Shown in pieces: positions 10,116 through 18,727 of a stretch of DNA of 64,000 bases. This DNA is from CBDCUW01 sp963734865 (GTDB lineage: Bacteria; Planctomycetota; Planctomycetia; Pirellulales; Pirellulaceae): contig CAVTIV010000019.1 in NCBI GenBank assembly GCA_963734865.1, positions 1,426,001 to 1,490,000 on the forward strand, given 5' to 3'. A program made the translations under genes and the position numbers. How positions within the stretch are numbered: position 1 is the first letter of the stretch; each line of letters opens with the position of its first letter. The notes beneath the pieces are model-generated. The model worked only from the letters and a program-made list of their open reading frames with translations. It was not told the origin of the DNA and ran no database searches.

Positions 10116-12194
10116 CTACTGATTCGCATTCGCGATGGACGGCACTTTGGCCTGTACGGCCAGGTCGCGAACGACTTCCCCGCAGTGAAGCATTTCGCTG
10201 CCCCAATAGGGGTTGATCAGTTCTCCGCCCGACTGCATCCAATCACCGCCGTTACCGGGCACCATCGGGCAGTAGTAATGGGCCAGTGCTTCGGCGGTCT
10301 TGGGTCCTCGTGCGACCACCGCCGCTCGAAGCAATGCTTGACTGAGGCTACGAAACGCTTCGCGCGCAGTATGCAGCGAACCGTCCATTTGGCGAATGCT
10401 TTGGCGTGCAAGACCGATCTGCAGTTGCGCCTGATCCGGCACGTCGCCCGATAACTCCAACTGAGTCAATCCATCTAGCAGCGTGTTCAGCGCAACCGGT
10501 GGTGGAGACGTATCAGCCGCCATCGCTCGGTGAATCTGGAAATAGGCGTTATAGGCCCGATCAAAGTGAGTCCCCGATTCACCGGCCAGCATGACCGGAT
10601 GGTTATCGTGTAAGTCAATCGGACCGGGAGCGAAACTGGGCGCTCGGCTGGGATCCATCAAAGACGGATTGCCCGCCAATTGCATTTGCGAGTCAATCAG
10701 AAAGTTTCCGCCCGTTGCAACCGTCTCGCCCGCAGCAAGCCCCTCGATGATGACTGCTTCCCTGTCGGTCATCGGACCAACCGACACACGACGGATTTCA
10801 AATCGTCCCGGATTCGTTTCGACATAGATGACACCATTGTCTCCCGCCATCAGAACGGCATCCCGCGGAACGGTCACCACCTCTTGACCGGGCAGCGGCT
10901 CACTCGCGAATCCGAGTTCGGACGTTGGCACAAGATCCATTCCGCACAATGGGCACAATCCCGGGTCATCACGGATAACTTGCGGATGCATGGGGCTGAT
11001 GTATTTGCCGGCCAGCGCCGGATCGAAGACACGATCAGCGGGAATCGCGGGCACCGTGATCCGCGCCGTGGCGTAGTCACCCGGTCGCAGCTTGCCGTCG
11101 AAGTTCATCACTTCGACTCGAACACGAACCGTACGCGTCTTGGGATTCACGATTGGATCGATGAAAGCCACACGACCGGTGAACACTTCTCCTTGCATCG
11201 ACTGGATTTCCGCCTCGACTTGTTGACCGAAGCGGACCGCCGATGCATCATCGGGAAACATGTCTAACATCAGCCAAACGGAGCTCAGATCGGCAATCCG
11301 AAACAGTTTTTGCCCTGTTTTGACGTAATCTCCTTCGACCGCCGTCTTCTCGATGACCGTTCCACTTTGCGGAGATTTGATTCGGCTTCGTGACTGAGGT
11401 TTTCGCGACTGGCGAAGGATCTCAATTTGCTCATCGGTCATTCCGAGCTCACTAAGATTTTCACGAGCCATCGCACCAAGATCGCTGTCGCCAATATCGA
11501 ATCGGCGAACACTGCCACCATCCAAACTGGTCACGAATTCCGTTTGTGCAGAATAGAGTTGCGGGCTGTAAATCAAGGCCAGGTCGTCCCCTTCCGAGAC
11601 ACGAATGCCAACATAGTCGGCGTACATCTTTTCCAGTCGACCATCGATGTACGCAGAGATCGTTGACAGGCGACTTTCATCAAAGTCAATCGACCCAATC
11701 GTGCGAATCGTGCGAGACACGTGTCCCATTTTCGAGATCGCGGTCTGGATGCCTATCAACCGCCTTGCCGACGCTTCGATAATGACCGATTTTCCATCGC
11801 CGCCACCGCCATTGGTTGCCTCAACCAGTTTCATCGCACAAACAGGACAACGTCCGGGCGCGGTCGACGGCGGCGTGCACATCATCGGACAGATGTAACG
11901 TTTGGGTTCGCCCTGTGCGGATGGATCACTCGATTGGGTCTGGCCGAGCGAGAAGCCATCGGCGGTGATCCATCTGGTTTTCTGAGCGAGACCAATGAGA
12001 AACAACAGCGATGCTGCTGTCGTCAGGACCGCTGCGGAATTGACGCCAACTCGCACCAGCCAGTTCCAGCCGCTAAGTCTGGATACCGGGTCGTTTTGTT
12101 TCTGTGTCGGTGTCGCCGAAATCTCGCTGCTGGCCGAAAGATCGCTGCATTCCGATGTCCCTTCGATTGATTCATCTCCAGTCACGCCACTCAC
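10116..12194 (-). CDS. cusB: CusB-type RND adaptor with two heavy-metal-binding domains and DUF3347-like C-terminus
   Basis: A 692-residue membrane-fusion protein linking the inner-membrane pump to the outer channel. In order: a membrane anchor near residues 52-70; a heavy-metal-binding domain near 100-123 (YICPMM...CPVCAMKL); barrel-sandwich and hairpin segments of the CusB type (YIDGRLEKMY, IYSPQLYSAQ); a second metal-binding domain near 395-420 (YISPMHPQ...CPLCGMDL); and a C-terminal DUF3347-like domain ending YYCPMV...NPYWGSEMLHCG. The start is GTG at 12194 with AAGGTGA just upstream. It is followed after 10 bases by the CusA-type pump, so the two are surely co-transcribed. The internal metal-binding domains may load Cu or Ag onto the pump (inference from family). 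Confidence 0.92.
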   Translation of the reverse strand: MSGVTGDESIEGTSECSDLSASSEISATPTQKQNDPVSRLSGWNWLVRVGVNSAAVLTTAASLLFLIGLAQKTRWITADGFSLGQTQSSDPSAQGEPKRYICPMMCTPPSTAPGRCPVCAMKLVEATNGGGGDGKSVIIEASARRLIGIQTAISKMGHVSRTIRTIGSIDFDESRLSTISAYIDGRLEKMYADYVGIRVSEGDDLALIYSPQLYSAQTEFVTSLDGGSVRRFDIGDSDLGAMARENLSELGMTDEQIEILRQSRKPQSRSRIKSPQSGTVIEKTAVEGDYVKTGQKLFRIADLSSVWLMLDMFPDDASAVRFGQQVEAEIQSMQGEVFTGRVAFIDPIVNPKTRTVRVRVEVMNFDGKLRPGDYATARITVPAIPADRVFDPALAGKYISPMHPQVIRDDPGLCPLCGMDLVPTSELGFASEPLPGQEVVTVPRDAVLMAGDNGVIYVETNPGRFEIRRVSVGPMTDREAVIIEGLAAGETVATGGNFLIDSQMQLAGNPSLMDPSRAPSFAPGPIDLHDNHPVMLAGESGTHFDRAYNAYFQIHRAMAADTSPPPVALNTLLDGLTQLELSGDVPDQAQLQIGLARQSIRQMDGSLHTAREAFRSLSQALLRAAVVARGPKTAEALAHYYCPMVPGNGGDWMQSGGELINPYWGSEMLHCGEVVRDLAVQAKVPSIANANQ

Positions 12195-12526
12195 CTTCGT
12201 GTTGGATGTCGCGCACGCTGGCGCGGTTAATGTCTGCCTGCATCAGCGACGGGTCGCACGTCATCCGGCGTCGCCCGGCTATCTGCGGAATTCACCATTG
12301 CCTTCAACCCTCAAGTGTTCGCATGATTTGCGCTTTCGCCGAACACGAAGCACGACTTAAAAATCGCAAAATGGTCAGACGGAGCCAGCAAGAATCGCCA
12401 CAGCCAGGCCACGACTGATGTAGGGCCTGTCAAACGCGGAGCCTGTTAATCACGGGGCAGAGCAGCCTGTCACGTGTGGCCGCCTCGTTCAGCAACGAGC
12501 GCGCGCAGCTCCATCGAGCAAGGATG
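12195..12526. other. Gap between Cys-rich gene and adaptor gene
   Basis: About 330 bases between two genes on the minus strand. I see no coding region, RNA gene or clear terminator here. Short open frames crossing it are shadows without family similarity. Confidence 0.4.
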
Positions 12527-13081
12527 CTAAAGTCGCCAGATACAAAGCACGACTTGCGAGAAACGTTCAGGGACAGGCAGATCAGCGAAGTACTGCGTCG
12601 CGGCGAGTAGCCGCCCACGGTTCCATACGCCCTGGTCAAGATCCGTCGACCCCAGTGCAATGCGGTCTCGATTGTCGCGAGCGGGGCGGCGCGGTGACGA
12701 ATCACCGAGGGGGTGATCGGCCGGCGAACATAAGCAGATCGATCGCACCCCACCATCCTCTGGAACGATCGTTGTTGCGACTGCGGAGTCCAAATACTCA
12801 TCCCACGGTTCACTGTCCGTGAAAGCTTCATGCTTCCTACTGCAACAACTCGCTTCAGCCTTCTCTTGCGTCTTCACTTCGATGGGGCCGCTGCAGCAAC
12901 AGCAGCGATCAGCGGCACGCTGTACTTCGCAACATCCGCACCCTTGGCAAGTGAAGGAACTCGTGCTGGCGCATCCCGAAGCACGATCCACCTTCGCCAT
13001 GCATACGGCCCACGGCTGAATCGCCAATACGACGATCAGCAAGAAATGGACGGCAATTGCAGTGGGGTGAATTTTTCGCAT
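12527..13081 (-). CDS. Small Cys-rich secreted protein of the metal island
   Basis: A 184-residue protein that I cannot assign to a named family. It starts with a signal peptide or single membrane segment (IAVHFLLIVVLAIQPWAV). A dense Cys region follows at about residues 37-81 (CQGCGCCEVQ, then CCCCSGP and CCSRK), with later single Cys near CLCSP and in the tail. The second half is basic and of low complexity. It lies in the minus-strand block between the ECF sigma gene and the CusB-type adaptor. A similar arrangement (signal, Cys cluster, short tail) recurs in the gene at 18326-18727 in front of the other adaptor. Binding of soft metals outside the inner membrane is a reasonable guess, not shown. 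No strong ribosome site precedes the ATG, so the start is uncertain. Confidence 0.6.
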   Translation of the reverse strand: MRKIHPTAIAVHFLLIVVLAIQPWAVCMAKVDRASGCASTSSFTCQGCGCCEVQRAADRCCCCSGPIEVKTQEKAEASCCSRKHEAFTDSEPWDEYLDSAVATTIVPEDGGVRSICLCSPADHPLGDSSPRRPARDNRDRIALGSTDLDQGVWNRGRLLAATQYFADLPVPERFSQVVLCIWRL

Positions 13082-13309
13082 CGGGCGGTTTCGAGAAAGA
13101 TTCCCTCTATCGGTATCCCACCTATATCGGAGATTCGCCGCAAAAGTTCAACCCGAATAATCCGATCAGGCAAATGTGCGAACGCATCTCGTCCTTCGCA
13201 ATGGCCTCTCCGGGCGAGGGGGCGGATTCCAAGATGCGTGTGAAACAGCGAAAATGCAAGCTTTTTGTCGTCGCTTTGATGTGAATTTCCGTACAGCGGT
13301 GCTCAAATC

Positions 13310-13876
13310 TCAATTCTCAACCCAACCGAGCATCATCAATTGATCGCGAAGCTCTTTCCTCGCACGATTGAGACGCGAGCCGACGGTCCCTTCTGGAATC
13401 CCCACCGCATCGGCGATCTCGCGATAGGAAAGGCGCTGTTCCTCTTTCAGTGAAAGGATCGCGCGCAGTTCCGGGGCAATTCTCGAAAGCGCGATTTGAA
13501 GTAACTGGACGTTCTCTGATTCCAGCATACGATTCGGGTCGTTGGCGGAGGGTTCGACGGTGAGCGGTTGCACGGATTGACGCTTCTTTCGGCGCAGGTG
13601 CTGCAACGCCTCGTTGGTTGCCAGCCGGTAGAGCCAGGTCTCCAGTTTCGCCCCGCCGCTGAATTGATCTAACTTGCCGAACATCTGAAGGAAGACTTGT
13701 TGAGTCAGGTCGTCGGCATCCTGTCGCCCAACGATCCGCACCATCAGCGCGTACACGCGATCGCTGCAGTGCTCGTAGATCTGTTGCATCGCATCGCGAT
13801 CACCGGCCAGGCACGCATTGACCAGCCGATCCAACGTAGCGAATTTGCTCGCGTCGTGCTTACGTCTCGGGGTCAT
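13310..13876 (-). CDS. ECF-type RNA polymerase sigma factor
   Basis: About 188 residues from the chosen start. Region 2 is clear: CLAGDRDAMQQIYEHCSDRV, then DADDLTQQVFLQMF with the -10 recognition helix, and FSGGAKLETWLYRLATNEAL. Region 4 follows: LRAILSLKEEQRLSYREIADAVGIPEGTVGSRLNRARKEL. The frame is open upstream to 14014, but that part overlaps a decayed permease and is not family-like, so the ATG at 13876 is chosen; no good ribosome site marks it. Its presumed partner, a zinc-finger anti-sigma factor, lies 2.7 kb upstream on the same strand, separated by an adaptor gene. It probably drives transcription of the metal genes around it (inference). Confidence 0.88.
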   Translation of the reverse strand: MTPRRKHDASKFATLDRLVNACLAGDRDAMQQIYEHCSDRVYALMVRIVGRQDADDLTQQVFLQMFGKLDQFSGGAKLETWLYRLATNEALQHLRRKKRQSVQPLTVEPSANDPNRMLESENVQLLQIALSRIAPELRAILSLKEEQRLSYREIADAVGIPEGTVGSRLNRARKELRDQLMMLGWVEN

Positions 13877-13989
13877 TGCGTTATCTAAGCTCGATTCAGT
13901 CAAGGCAATCCACCTCCGACATCCGCTTCGGATTTTGGTTGTCAGTTGCGGCCAAGGGGCGATCTGCCCGTTGGGGGCATTTGGCATAG

Positions 13990-14240
13990 CGTACACCACC
14001 CCATCGACTTGCACTCGTCGGCTTCATCAAGAACATTGCGATTCCACCGGCCGACAGAAACGGCTGAGCCATCTTGACGTAGGAGTAGGCGCTGAATGCT
14101 GCCACCCAAGCAGCACTGGGAAACGCGAGGGGGAGACACTCCACCGGCTTGCTCGGCGACCTGGCTGGTGAGAGCAAAAATACCGGCTCCGATCATCGCG
14201 CCGGTAGGCATCGCGACCGATCTGATTCGTCAACCCTCAA
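13990..14240 (-). pseudogene. N-terminal remnant of an APC-family amino-acid permease
   Basis: Two frames on the minus strand carry adjacent pieces of an APC permease. Frame one has MPTGAMIGAGIFALTSQVAEQAGG, the glycine-rich first helix of the superfamily (positions about 14211-14140). Frame two, from about 14150, has VAAFSAYSYVKMAQPFLSAGGIAMFLM, which matches helix 2 and the following loop. The match stops near 13990 and no later helices are present. It is therefore both frameshifted and truncated to about 75 residues. It sits between the second adaptor gene and the ECF sigma gene, probably a relic of an earlier insertion or deletion at this site. Confidence 0.7.
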
Positions 14241-14245
14241 CCCTG

Positions 14246-16591
14246 TTACCGCCCTAGACTCTCAACCTTATCCGCACACTTCAACATCGAGGCTCCGTAA
14301 TACGGATTCCGGATCGCGGAATCGGCTTGAATCCAAGTCGCACCGCGACCTTCAAACGCCATTGGACAATGAAGCTCGAAAAGTTTCTCACTGTTTTGAA
14401 TTCCGAACGTCCACTGCAGAGCGAGCAGTTCGTCGGACAGGAGTGCGAACGCGGATCGCAGCGCAGCGATGTCATTGGCCTTGGTGAGTCTGCCCACAAT
14501 CGCGTTGAGGCTACCCCATTCGACTTGCCAACGATCAGCTGCTGTTCCATCGAGTGATTGCGCATCGATGGCAAGGATGGCTTGATGGAATTGATTGACC
14601 GCGTTCGCGGCGGCGCCGACGTCATCACCGGCCAGCGCTGCACCGATCGACAGGTATGCCGGAACGATTTGGGCAAGTTGCGATCGAAATTCCTGCGAAA
14701 CGTTGAGACTCTGTTCCGCCATCGCGTCTCCCGCAGGCGACAACCCGAACATCTCTTGCAATCGTTCGACATGACGCTTGGTAACGAGAAAGACTCGATC
14801 CGCGTTCTGCAACGTCTTCACTTCCTTGCCCTCGACCGCGTCGTTGCCAAGTAGCATCGCAAACTCTCGCCACTGCATCTTCATGTCCGCGGTCAATTGC
14901 CCGGCATCGACCATGGCGACGTGCTGCCCGAGTCGTTCAAAAGCCTCCCGAATCTTCTGCAACTCAGCCGACTCGATTGCCAGACCGATTTCCGCGACCG
15001 ATTCGGTGGTCTGGTGCAACTGGGTCGTTAGCTGTTGCGGCAGCGACATCGACATTGGCTTGTCGCCTGCTCCGATCATCGGCTCGCCACCGTGGTGGTG
15101 TCCACCGCCTCCAGCACCCCCCTCGGGCGTCATCATCGATGGCTTGGCTGAAATCTGAAGCGCACTGTCAAGTTTGAAATTGCCATTGATCACCACCAGT
15201 TCGCCCTCTTGCAGACCAGAGCGAACGAGGTAGTAATCGCCTGCACGTGGACCTAGAACGATTTCACGTCCCTCGTAGGTTGGTTCTTCGGCAGCGGGAA
15301 TCTGAACATAGACAATCGCCCGGGTTCCCGTGATCAGCGCGGCGGACACGGGGATTACCAGCGGTTTCGCCGAATCTGCAGGTTCGGCCGTGACGTAGCC
15401 AAGCGTCTCGGCTCGTACCAGTGGCATCCCGCACACGTCGCAGATTCCGGGTTCATCTTTGACGATCTCGGGGTGCATCGGACTGATCCATTTGCCCGCC
15501 AGGGATGCATCGAGCACGCGTCCTCCCGCTGCAATATTGGCGCGGACCGTGGCGCTTACGAACATCTCCGGCTTCAATCGCCCGTCTTCGTTGGACACGT
15601 TCACCCGAACCTTGACTGTTCGCGTGTTCTCGTTGAGGACGGGATCAATAAAAGAAACCCGGCCTGTGAACACTTCACCGGGATACGCTTCGGTCGAGAA
15701 TTCGACTGCCTGTCCATAACGAAGCCATGCCAGATCCGATTCGTACGCATCCAGCATCACCCACAACTGTCGAAGGTTCGCGACCGTGTAGATTCGATCG
15801 CCGGTGCGAACGCGGTCGCCTTCCTGCTTGACCTTGTCAATCACGATCCCAGCCACGGGCGAGTAGATTGTCATGTGATCATTTGGCTTGCGACGTTGTT
15901 CGATTTCCTGGATCTGTTCTTTCGTCAAGCCGAGCAGAAGCAGTTTTTCACGGGACGATTCGACGAGATTAAATGGTTCGACGAACCGAGATGACGCGCG
16001 ATCCACTTTCGACTCGACGGCAGAGATCAATTCCTGTTGTGCGGTGTAGAGTTCCTCACTGTAGATCGATACCAGATGGTCCCCCTTTTTGACTTCCACG
16101 CCGGTGTAGTCGACGTACAGGCGATCCAAGCGACCCGAGACCCAAGCGGTGATGTGAGCAAGACGCGTCTCGTCGTAGTCGATTTTGCCGACCATTCGCA
16201 CGTTCGCCGTGACGTAACGTCGCTGAACCGGAACCGTCTGGACATTCATCAGGCTCTGCACGGCAGGGCTGATCGAAATAGTACGAACACCACCGACTGA
16301 CTTCTTTACCTGGACCAATTCCATCGCGCAGATGGGACACTTACCCGGGCCATCACGCCGAATCTGCGGATGCATCGAGCAGGTCCAGATCGACGGAGCA
16401 TCGGATACGATTGCTTGCTGTCCAGGATCTGTGCCAGTCGGGCCCGTATCGCGAGTCATCGAGTGACCGCCGAGCGAGATTCCGACGAGGCCGCCGATTG
16501 CCAGCAGCACGAATGCCTGTGCGAGCCAGATCTTGCCACGATGTTGCTGATAGAATCCCGAGATTCGATCGCCTGACGATACGTTGTTCAT
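14246..16591 (-). CDS. Second CusB-type RND adaptor, two metal-binding domains and DUF3347-like C-terminus
   Basis: A 781-residue paralogue of the adaptor at 10116-12194. Order: membrane anchor near residues 20-41; heavy-metal-binding domain near 70-92 (TCSMHPQ...CPICAMEL); adaptor core (GKIDYDETRLAHI, YSEELYTAQQEL, hairpin ending REKLLLLGLTKEQI); second metal-binding domain (SPMHPEIV...CDVCGMPL); a Gly/His linker GGGGHHHGGEP; and a C-terminal DUF3347-like domain ending HCPMA...NPYYGASMLKCAD. The ATG at 16591 follows the anti-sigma stop by 12 bases, and its ribosome site TAGGAG overlaps that stop, so the two are coupled. No pump gene follows directly; it may serve the CusA-type pump downstream or one elsewhere. 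Confidence 0.9.
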   Translation of the reverse strand: MNNVSSGDRISGFYQQHRGKIWLAQAFVLLAIGGLVGISLGGHSMTRDTGPTGTDPGQQAIVSDAPSIWTCSMHPQIRRDGPGKCPICAMELVQVKKSVGGVRTISISPAVQSLMNVQTVPVQRRYVTANVRMVGKIDYDETRLAHITAWVSGRLDRLYVDYTGVEVKKGDHLVSIYSEELYTAQQELISAVESKVDRASSRFVEPFNLVESSREKLLLLGLTKEQIQEIEQRRKPNDHMTIYSPVAGIVIDKVKQEGDRVRTGDRIYTVANLRQLWVMLDAYESDLAWLRYGQAVEFSTEAYPGEVFTGRVSFIDPVLNENTRTVKVRVNVSNEDGRLKPEMFVSATVRANIAAGGRVLDASLAGKWISPMHPEIVKDEPGICDVCGMPLVRAETLGYVTAEPADSAKPLVIPVSAALITGTRAIVYVQIPAAEEPTYEGREIVLGPRAGDYYLVRSGLQEGELVVINGNFKLDSALQISAKPSMMTPEGGAGGGGHHHGGEPMIGAGDKPMSMSLPQQLTTQLHQTTESVAEIGLAIESAELQKIREAFERLGQHVAMVDAGQLTADMKMQWREFAMLLGNDAVEGKEVKTLQNADRVFLVTKRHVERLQEMFGLSPAGDAMAEQSLNVSQEFRSQLAQIVPAYLSIGAALAGDDVGAAANAVNQFHQAILAIDAQSLDGTAADRWQVEWGSLNAIVGRLTKANDIAALRSAFALLSDELLALQWTFGIQNSEKLFELHCPMAFEGRGATWIQADSAIRNPYYGASMLKCADKVESLGR

Positions 16592-16603
16592 GTGCCCAGA
16601 CTC

Positions 16604-17491
16604 CTAGAGTGGCGTCGACTCGGAATTGTGTTTGTTCTCGAGCCAAGTGACAAGTTCGCCGACTTCAGCGGTATCGCGGACACCCACCGCGGTGACCCAC
16701 CGCGGACCGCGTTTCCAGGTCGCCGCAATGCTCGCATCCAGGTCAACGAGACAGCATTCATGTTCGCCACAAGTCGCCGTGCTGGATGGGCGACCACCAA
16801 ACCACTCGGCCGCCTCGTCGTCATGTTCAAACAACACCAATGTGGAACCGTCCCGGCGTTTGCAGACTGCTTTGACACAGGTGCAGCACGGCATCTTTAC
16901 GATGCTTGTGGACGCAAGCATGTAGTCGTCGGGCAGGCCCGATGCGACTGCCGGTCGGTAACCGACAAGCCGGACCGCGTCTTGGGGATCAACGATTTGC
17001 CCGTCGTACTTGTTCAACAGGAACCGCTCGGCCTGATCCGGATCGCTCGCCAGTGTCTTGAGGTACCGGTCCATCGTCATCGCAAACTCGTCATGATGCG
17101 ATTCCGAGTGATTGGAATTGCGAGCCATCCAGAACCCCAGCCCAAGCACCAACATCACCGACGCTGCCACGGCTAACCTGCCGATGGTCAACCACGATCG
17201 ACGATTCGTGCGTTGTCCAGGCTTCGCCCGGAGGGCAGCGTTTGGCGAACTTTCCACCGATGGTTCGACTGTGTCACGCTCGAGCTCTCTGGCGATTCCG
17301 GCCCAGATCGCTGGCGGCACATCTGGCTGCGGAAGCTGGTTGAACAAGTGGGTGTAGCTCTCAAACTCGGCGAACTGCGATGCGCACGCCTCGCAATTGG
17401 CAACGTGCGCCGCTACAGCTTCTCGCATGTCGTTGGTCAACTCATCGTCATGAAACGCAGAGAGTTGTTCCTGGATTTCTGAGCAATTCAT
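16604..17491 (-). CDS. Zinc-finger anti-sigma factor with Cys-rich extracytoplasmic domain
   Basis: About 295 residues. The N-terminal cytoplasmic domain has the zf-HC2 anti-sigma signature: H29, C33 and C36 (HVANCEAC) with C3 nearby. One membrane helix spans about 104-122. The outer domain begins with a His-rich stretch (NSNHSESHHDEF). It then has LPDDYMLASTSIV and two Cys groups, PCCTCVKAVC at 201-210 and CGEHECC at 241-247. ZAS proteins hold an ECF sigma factor until a signal is sensed outside; here the outer Cys/His residues suggest direct sensing of a soft metal (inference). It is first in the minus-strand block and probably controls the sigma factor at 13310-13876. The ATG at 17491 was taken over an upstream GTG because GAGAGGTGG precedes it at a workable distance. 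Confidence 0.85.
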   Translation of the reverse strand: MNCSEIQEQLSAFHDDELTNDMREAVAAHVANCEACASQFAEFESYTHLFNQLPQPDVPPAIWAGIARELERDTVEPSVESSPNAALRAKPGQRTNRRSWLTIGRLAVAASVMLVLGLGFWMARNSNHSESHHDEFAMTMDRYLKTLASDPDQAERFLLNKYDGQIVDPQDAVRLVGYRPAVASGLPDDYMLASTSIVKMPCCTCVKAVCKRRDGSTLVLFEHDDEAAEWFGGRPSSTATCGEHECCLVDLDASIAATWKRGPRWVTAVGVRDTAEVGELVTWLENKHNSESTPL

Positions 17492-17761
17492 GCCAATTTC
17501 ATCCACCTCTCAATTTTACCGCTGGTTCGCGCGACGGTTCGCCTCATCTGGACGCCACCGTCTGCACTCATTTGGATGCTTCCAATCGCAATTTCTTCAG
17601 AGATTACGGCAAAAGGGATTCGCCAGAAACGCCATCCAAGAGACCGTTTTTCACGATTCCCAAAAATCCCGCGAAGAAAGCCACCCCTGGATCATCAAAA
17701 ACGGTCGGTTGAGCAGATGGTCTTGTTCGATCTTCTCCTACACGAGTCCGCGAGGAAACTG
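17492..17761. promoter_or_regulatory. Divergent promoter region of the metal island
   Basis: About 270 bases between the first gene of the minus-strand block (anti-sigma) and the first gene of the plus-strand block (module lipoprotein). Both transcripts must start in or near it, so promoters for both directions are expected. I could not identify convincing -35/-10 boxes or an operator by eye. Confidence 0.4.
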
Positions 17762-18193
17762 ATGACAAAAAACCTTTCTGTGCTCATTCCTTTCGTTGTG
17801 CTGCTGCTCGGCGTTTACGGCTGCAATTCACCAGATTCCGAAACTCCCGCGACAGCCACTCCCGCATCGACAACACCAGTTCCTGGCGAGGATATGCATG
17901 ACGAACCTATGCACTCCGGTGACGAGCACGCTGAGCATGAACATGGCGACGACCAAGGTGCCCCGCAGGCCGCGATGGAAAAAATGACCGAGCAGCTGGC
18001 GAGTTTCTCGTCCGAAGATCGCGAATCGGCGATGAAACAGCACTTCTGTCCCGTCAGCGGCGAAATGCTCGGGACGATGGGAGCACCCGAAAAAGTCGAG
18101 GTCAACGGCCAATCGGTGTGGATCTGCTGTGACGGCTGCAAGGACAAGCTGGTTGCGGATCCCGACAAGTACTTGGCCAAACTGCAGGAATAG
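17762..18193 (+). CDS. Lipoprotein with one CPV...MG...CCxGC module
   Basis: A 143-residue lipoprotein. The signal ends in the lipobox-like LGVYGC, followed by a Thr/Pro linker and an acidic His stretch (HDEPMHSGDEHAEHEHGDD) that looks metal-binding. The C-terminal half has a single copy of the module found three times in the gene at 5320-6462: CPVSGEMLGTMGAPEKV, WICCDGC, ADPDKYLAKL. The ATG at 17762 is preceded by GAGGAA about 7 bases upstream. It is the first gene of the plus-strand block and divergent from the anti-sigma gene. Likely role: metal binding at a membrane face in the periplasm (inferred). Confidence 0.83.
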   Translation: MTKNLSVLIPFVVLLLGVYGCNSPDSETPATATPASTTPVPGEDMHDEPMHSGDEHAEHEHGDDQGAPQAAMEKMTEQLASFSSEDRESAMKQHFCPVSGEMLGTMGAPEKVEVNGQSVWICCDGCKDKLVADPDKYLAKLQE

Positions 18194-18325
18194 CATCTTT
18201 GGACAGGGAATTGCATTCGAATCACCTAAATATCCGTATTTTGGGGGTCTGCGTTTGACGTGGAGCAAGATTCGTGCTGATAATTGAAGGACTCGAATCT
18301 CGCATCCTCATCATCCGATTGCCCT

Positions 18326-18727
18326 GTGTTGCGTCTCTCCCTCAATGTTGTCCTCTGTTGCATCGTGCTGGCCTGTCCGGCGACGGGCGGGATGTGCTGC
18401 GGCCGAGAACCAGGGTTGGCAGAGTCGTCGGAGATCGAGTCGAACGCCGGTTGCGATTGCTGCTGCGATTGCGAACATGCTGATGATTCGGACGTACCCC
18501 GGCAGTCGCACGATCATTGCCAGACATGCCTGTGCGGAGGTGCGCCACCTGCCGGATCGACCGCGACCGACATCATTCCTGATTCGTTGGGGATAGTTGA
18601 ATTCGTACCGTTGAAACTCGCGGACACGAAGACTTCTGCGGCTTTTCGGTCACTTGAAAGGCAGATTGATAACGTTCCACCCTACGGGCGGTTGATGTTG
18701 TCGCTGCACTGTGCGCTGCTACTGTAG
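18326..18727 (+). CDS. Small Cys-rich secreted protein
   Basis: About 133 residues from the GTG at 18326, where a signal peptide starts (MLRLSLNVVLCCIVLACP); the frame is also open from a TTG at 18284. After the signal come GMCCGREPG, a CDCCCDCEH cluster and HDHCQTCLCGG. The C-terminal part is Cys-poor and ends RLMLSLHCALLL. The layout parallels the Cys-rich protein at 12527-13081, and both stand upstream of an RND adaptor gene. I do not recognise a named family. Thiol-rich capture of Cu, Ag, Hg or Zn is plausible from context only. Confidence 0.6.
   Translation: MLRLSLNVVLCCIVLACPATGGMCCGREPGLAESSEIESNAGCDCCCDCEHADDSDVPRQSHDHCQTCLCGGAPPAGSTATDIIPDSLGIVEFVPLKLADTKTSAAFRSLERQIDNVPPYGRLMLSLHCALLL

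Noticed and set aside
14015..14240. A longer N-terminus for the ECF sigma factor reaching 14014
   Set aside because: The extension overlaps the decayed permease in another frame and contains no sigma-factor sequence.
13110..18240. Shared operator upstream of the two Cys-rich genes (ATAT..AGGTG near 13120 and 18230)
   Set aside because: The match is short, has mismatches and stands in opposite orientation relative to the two genes, so chance is likely.
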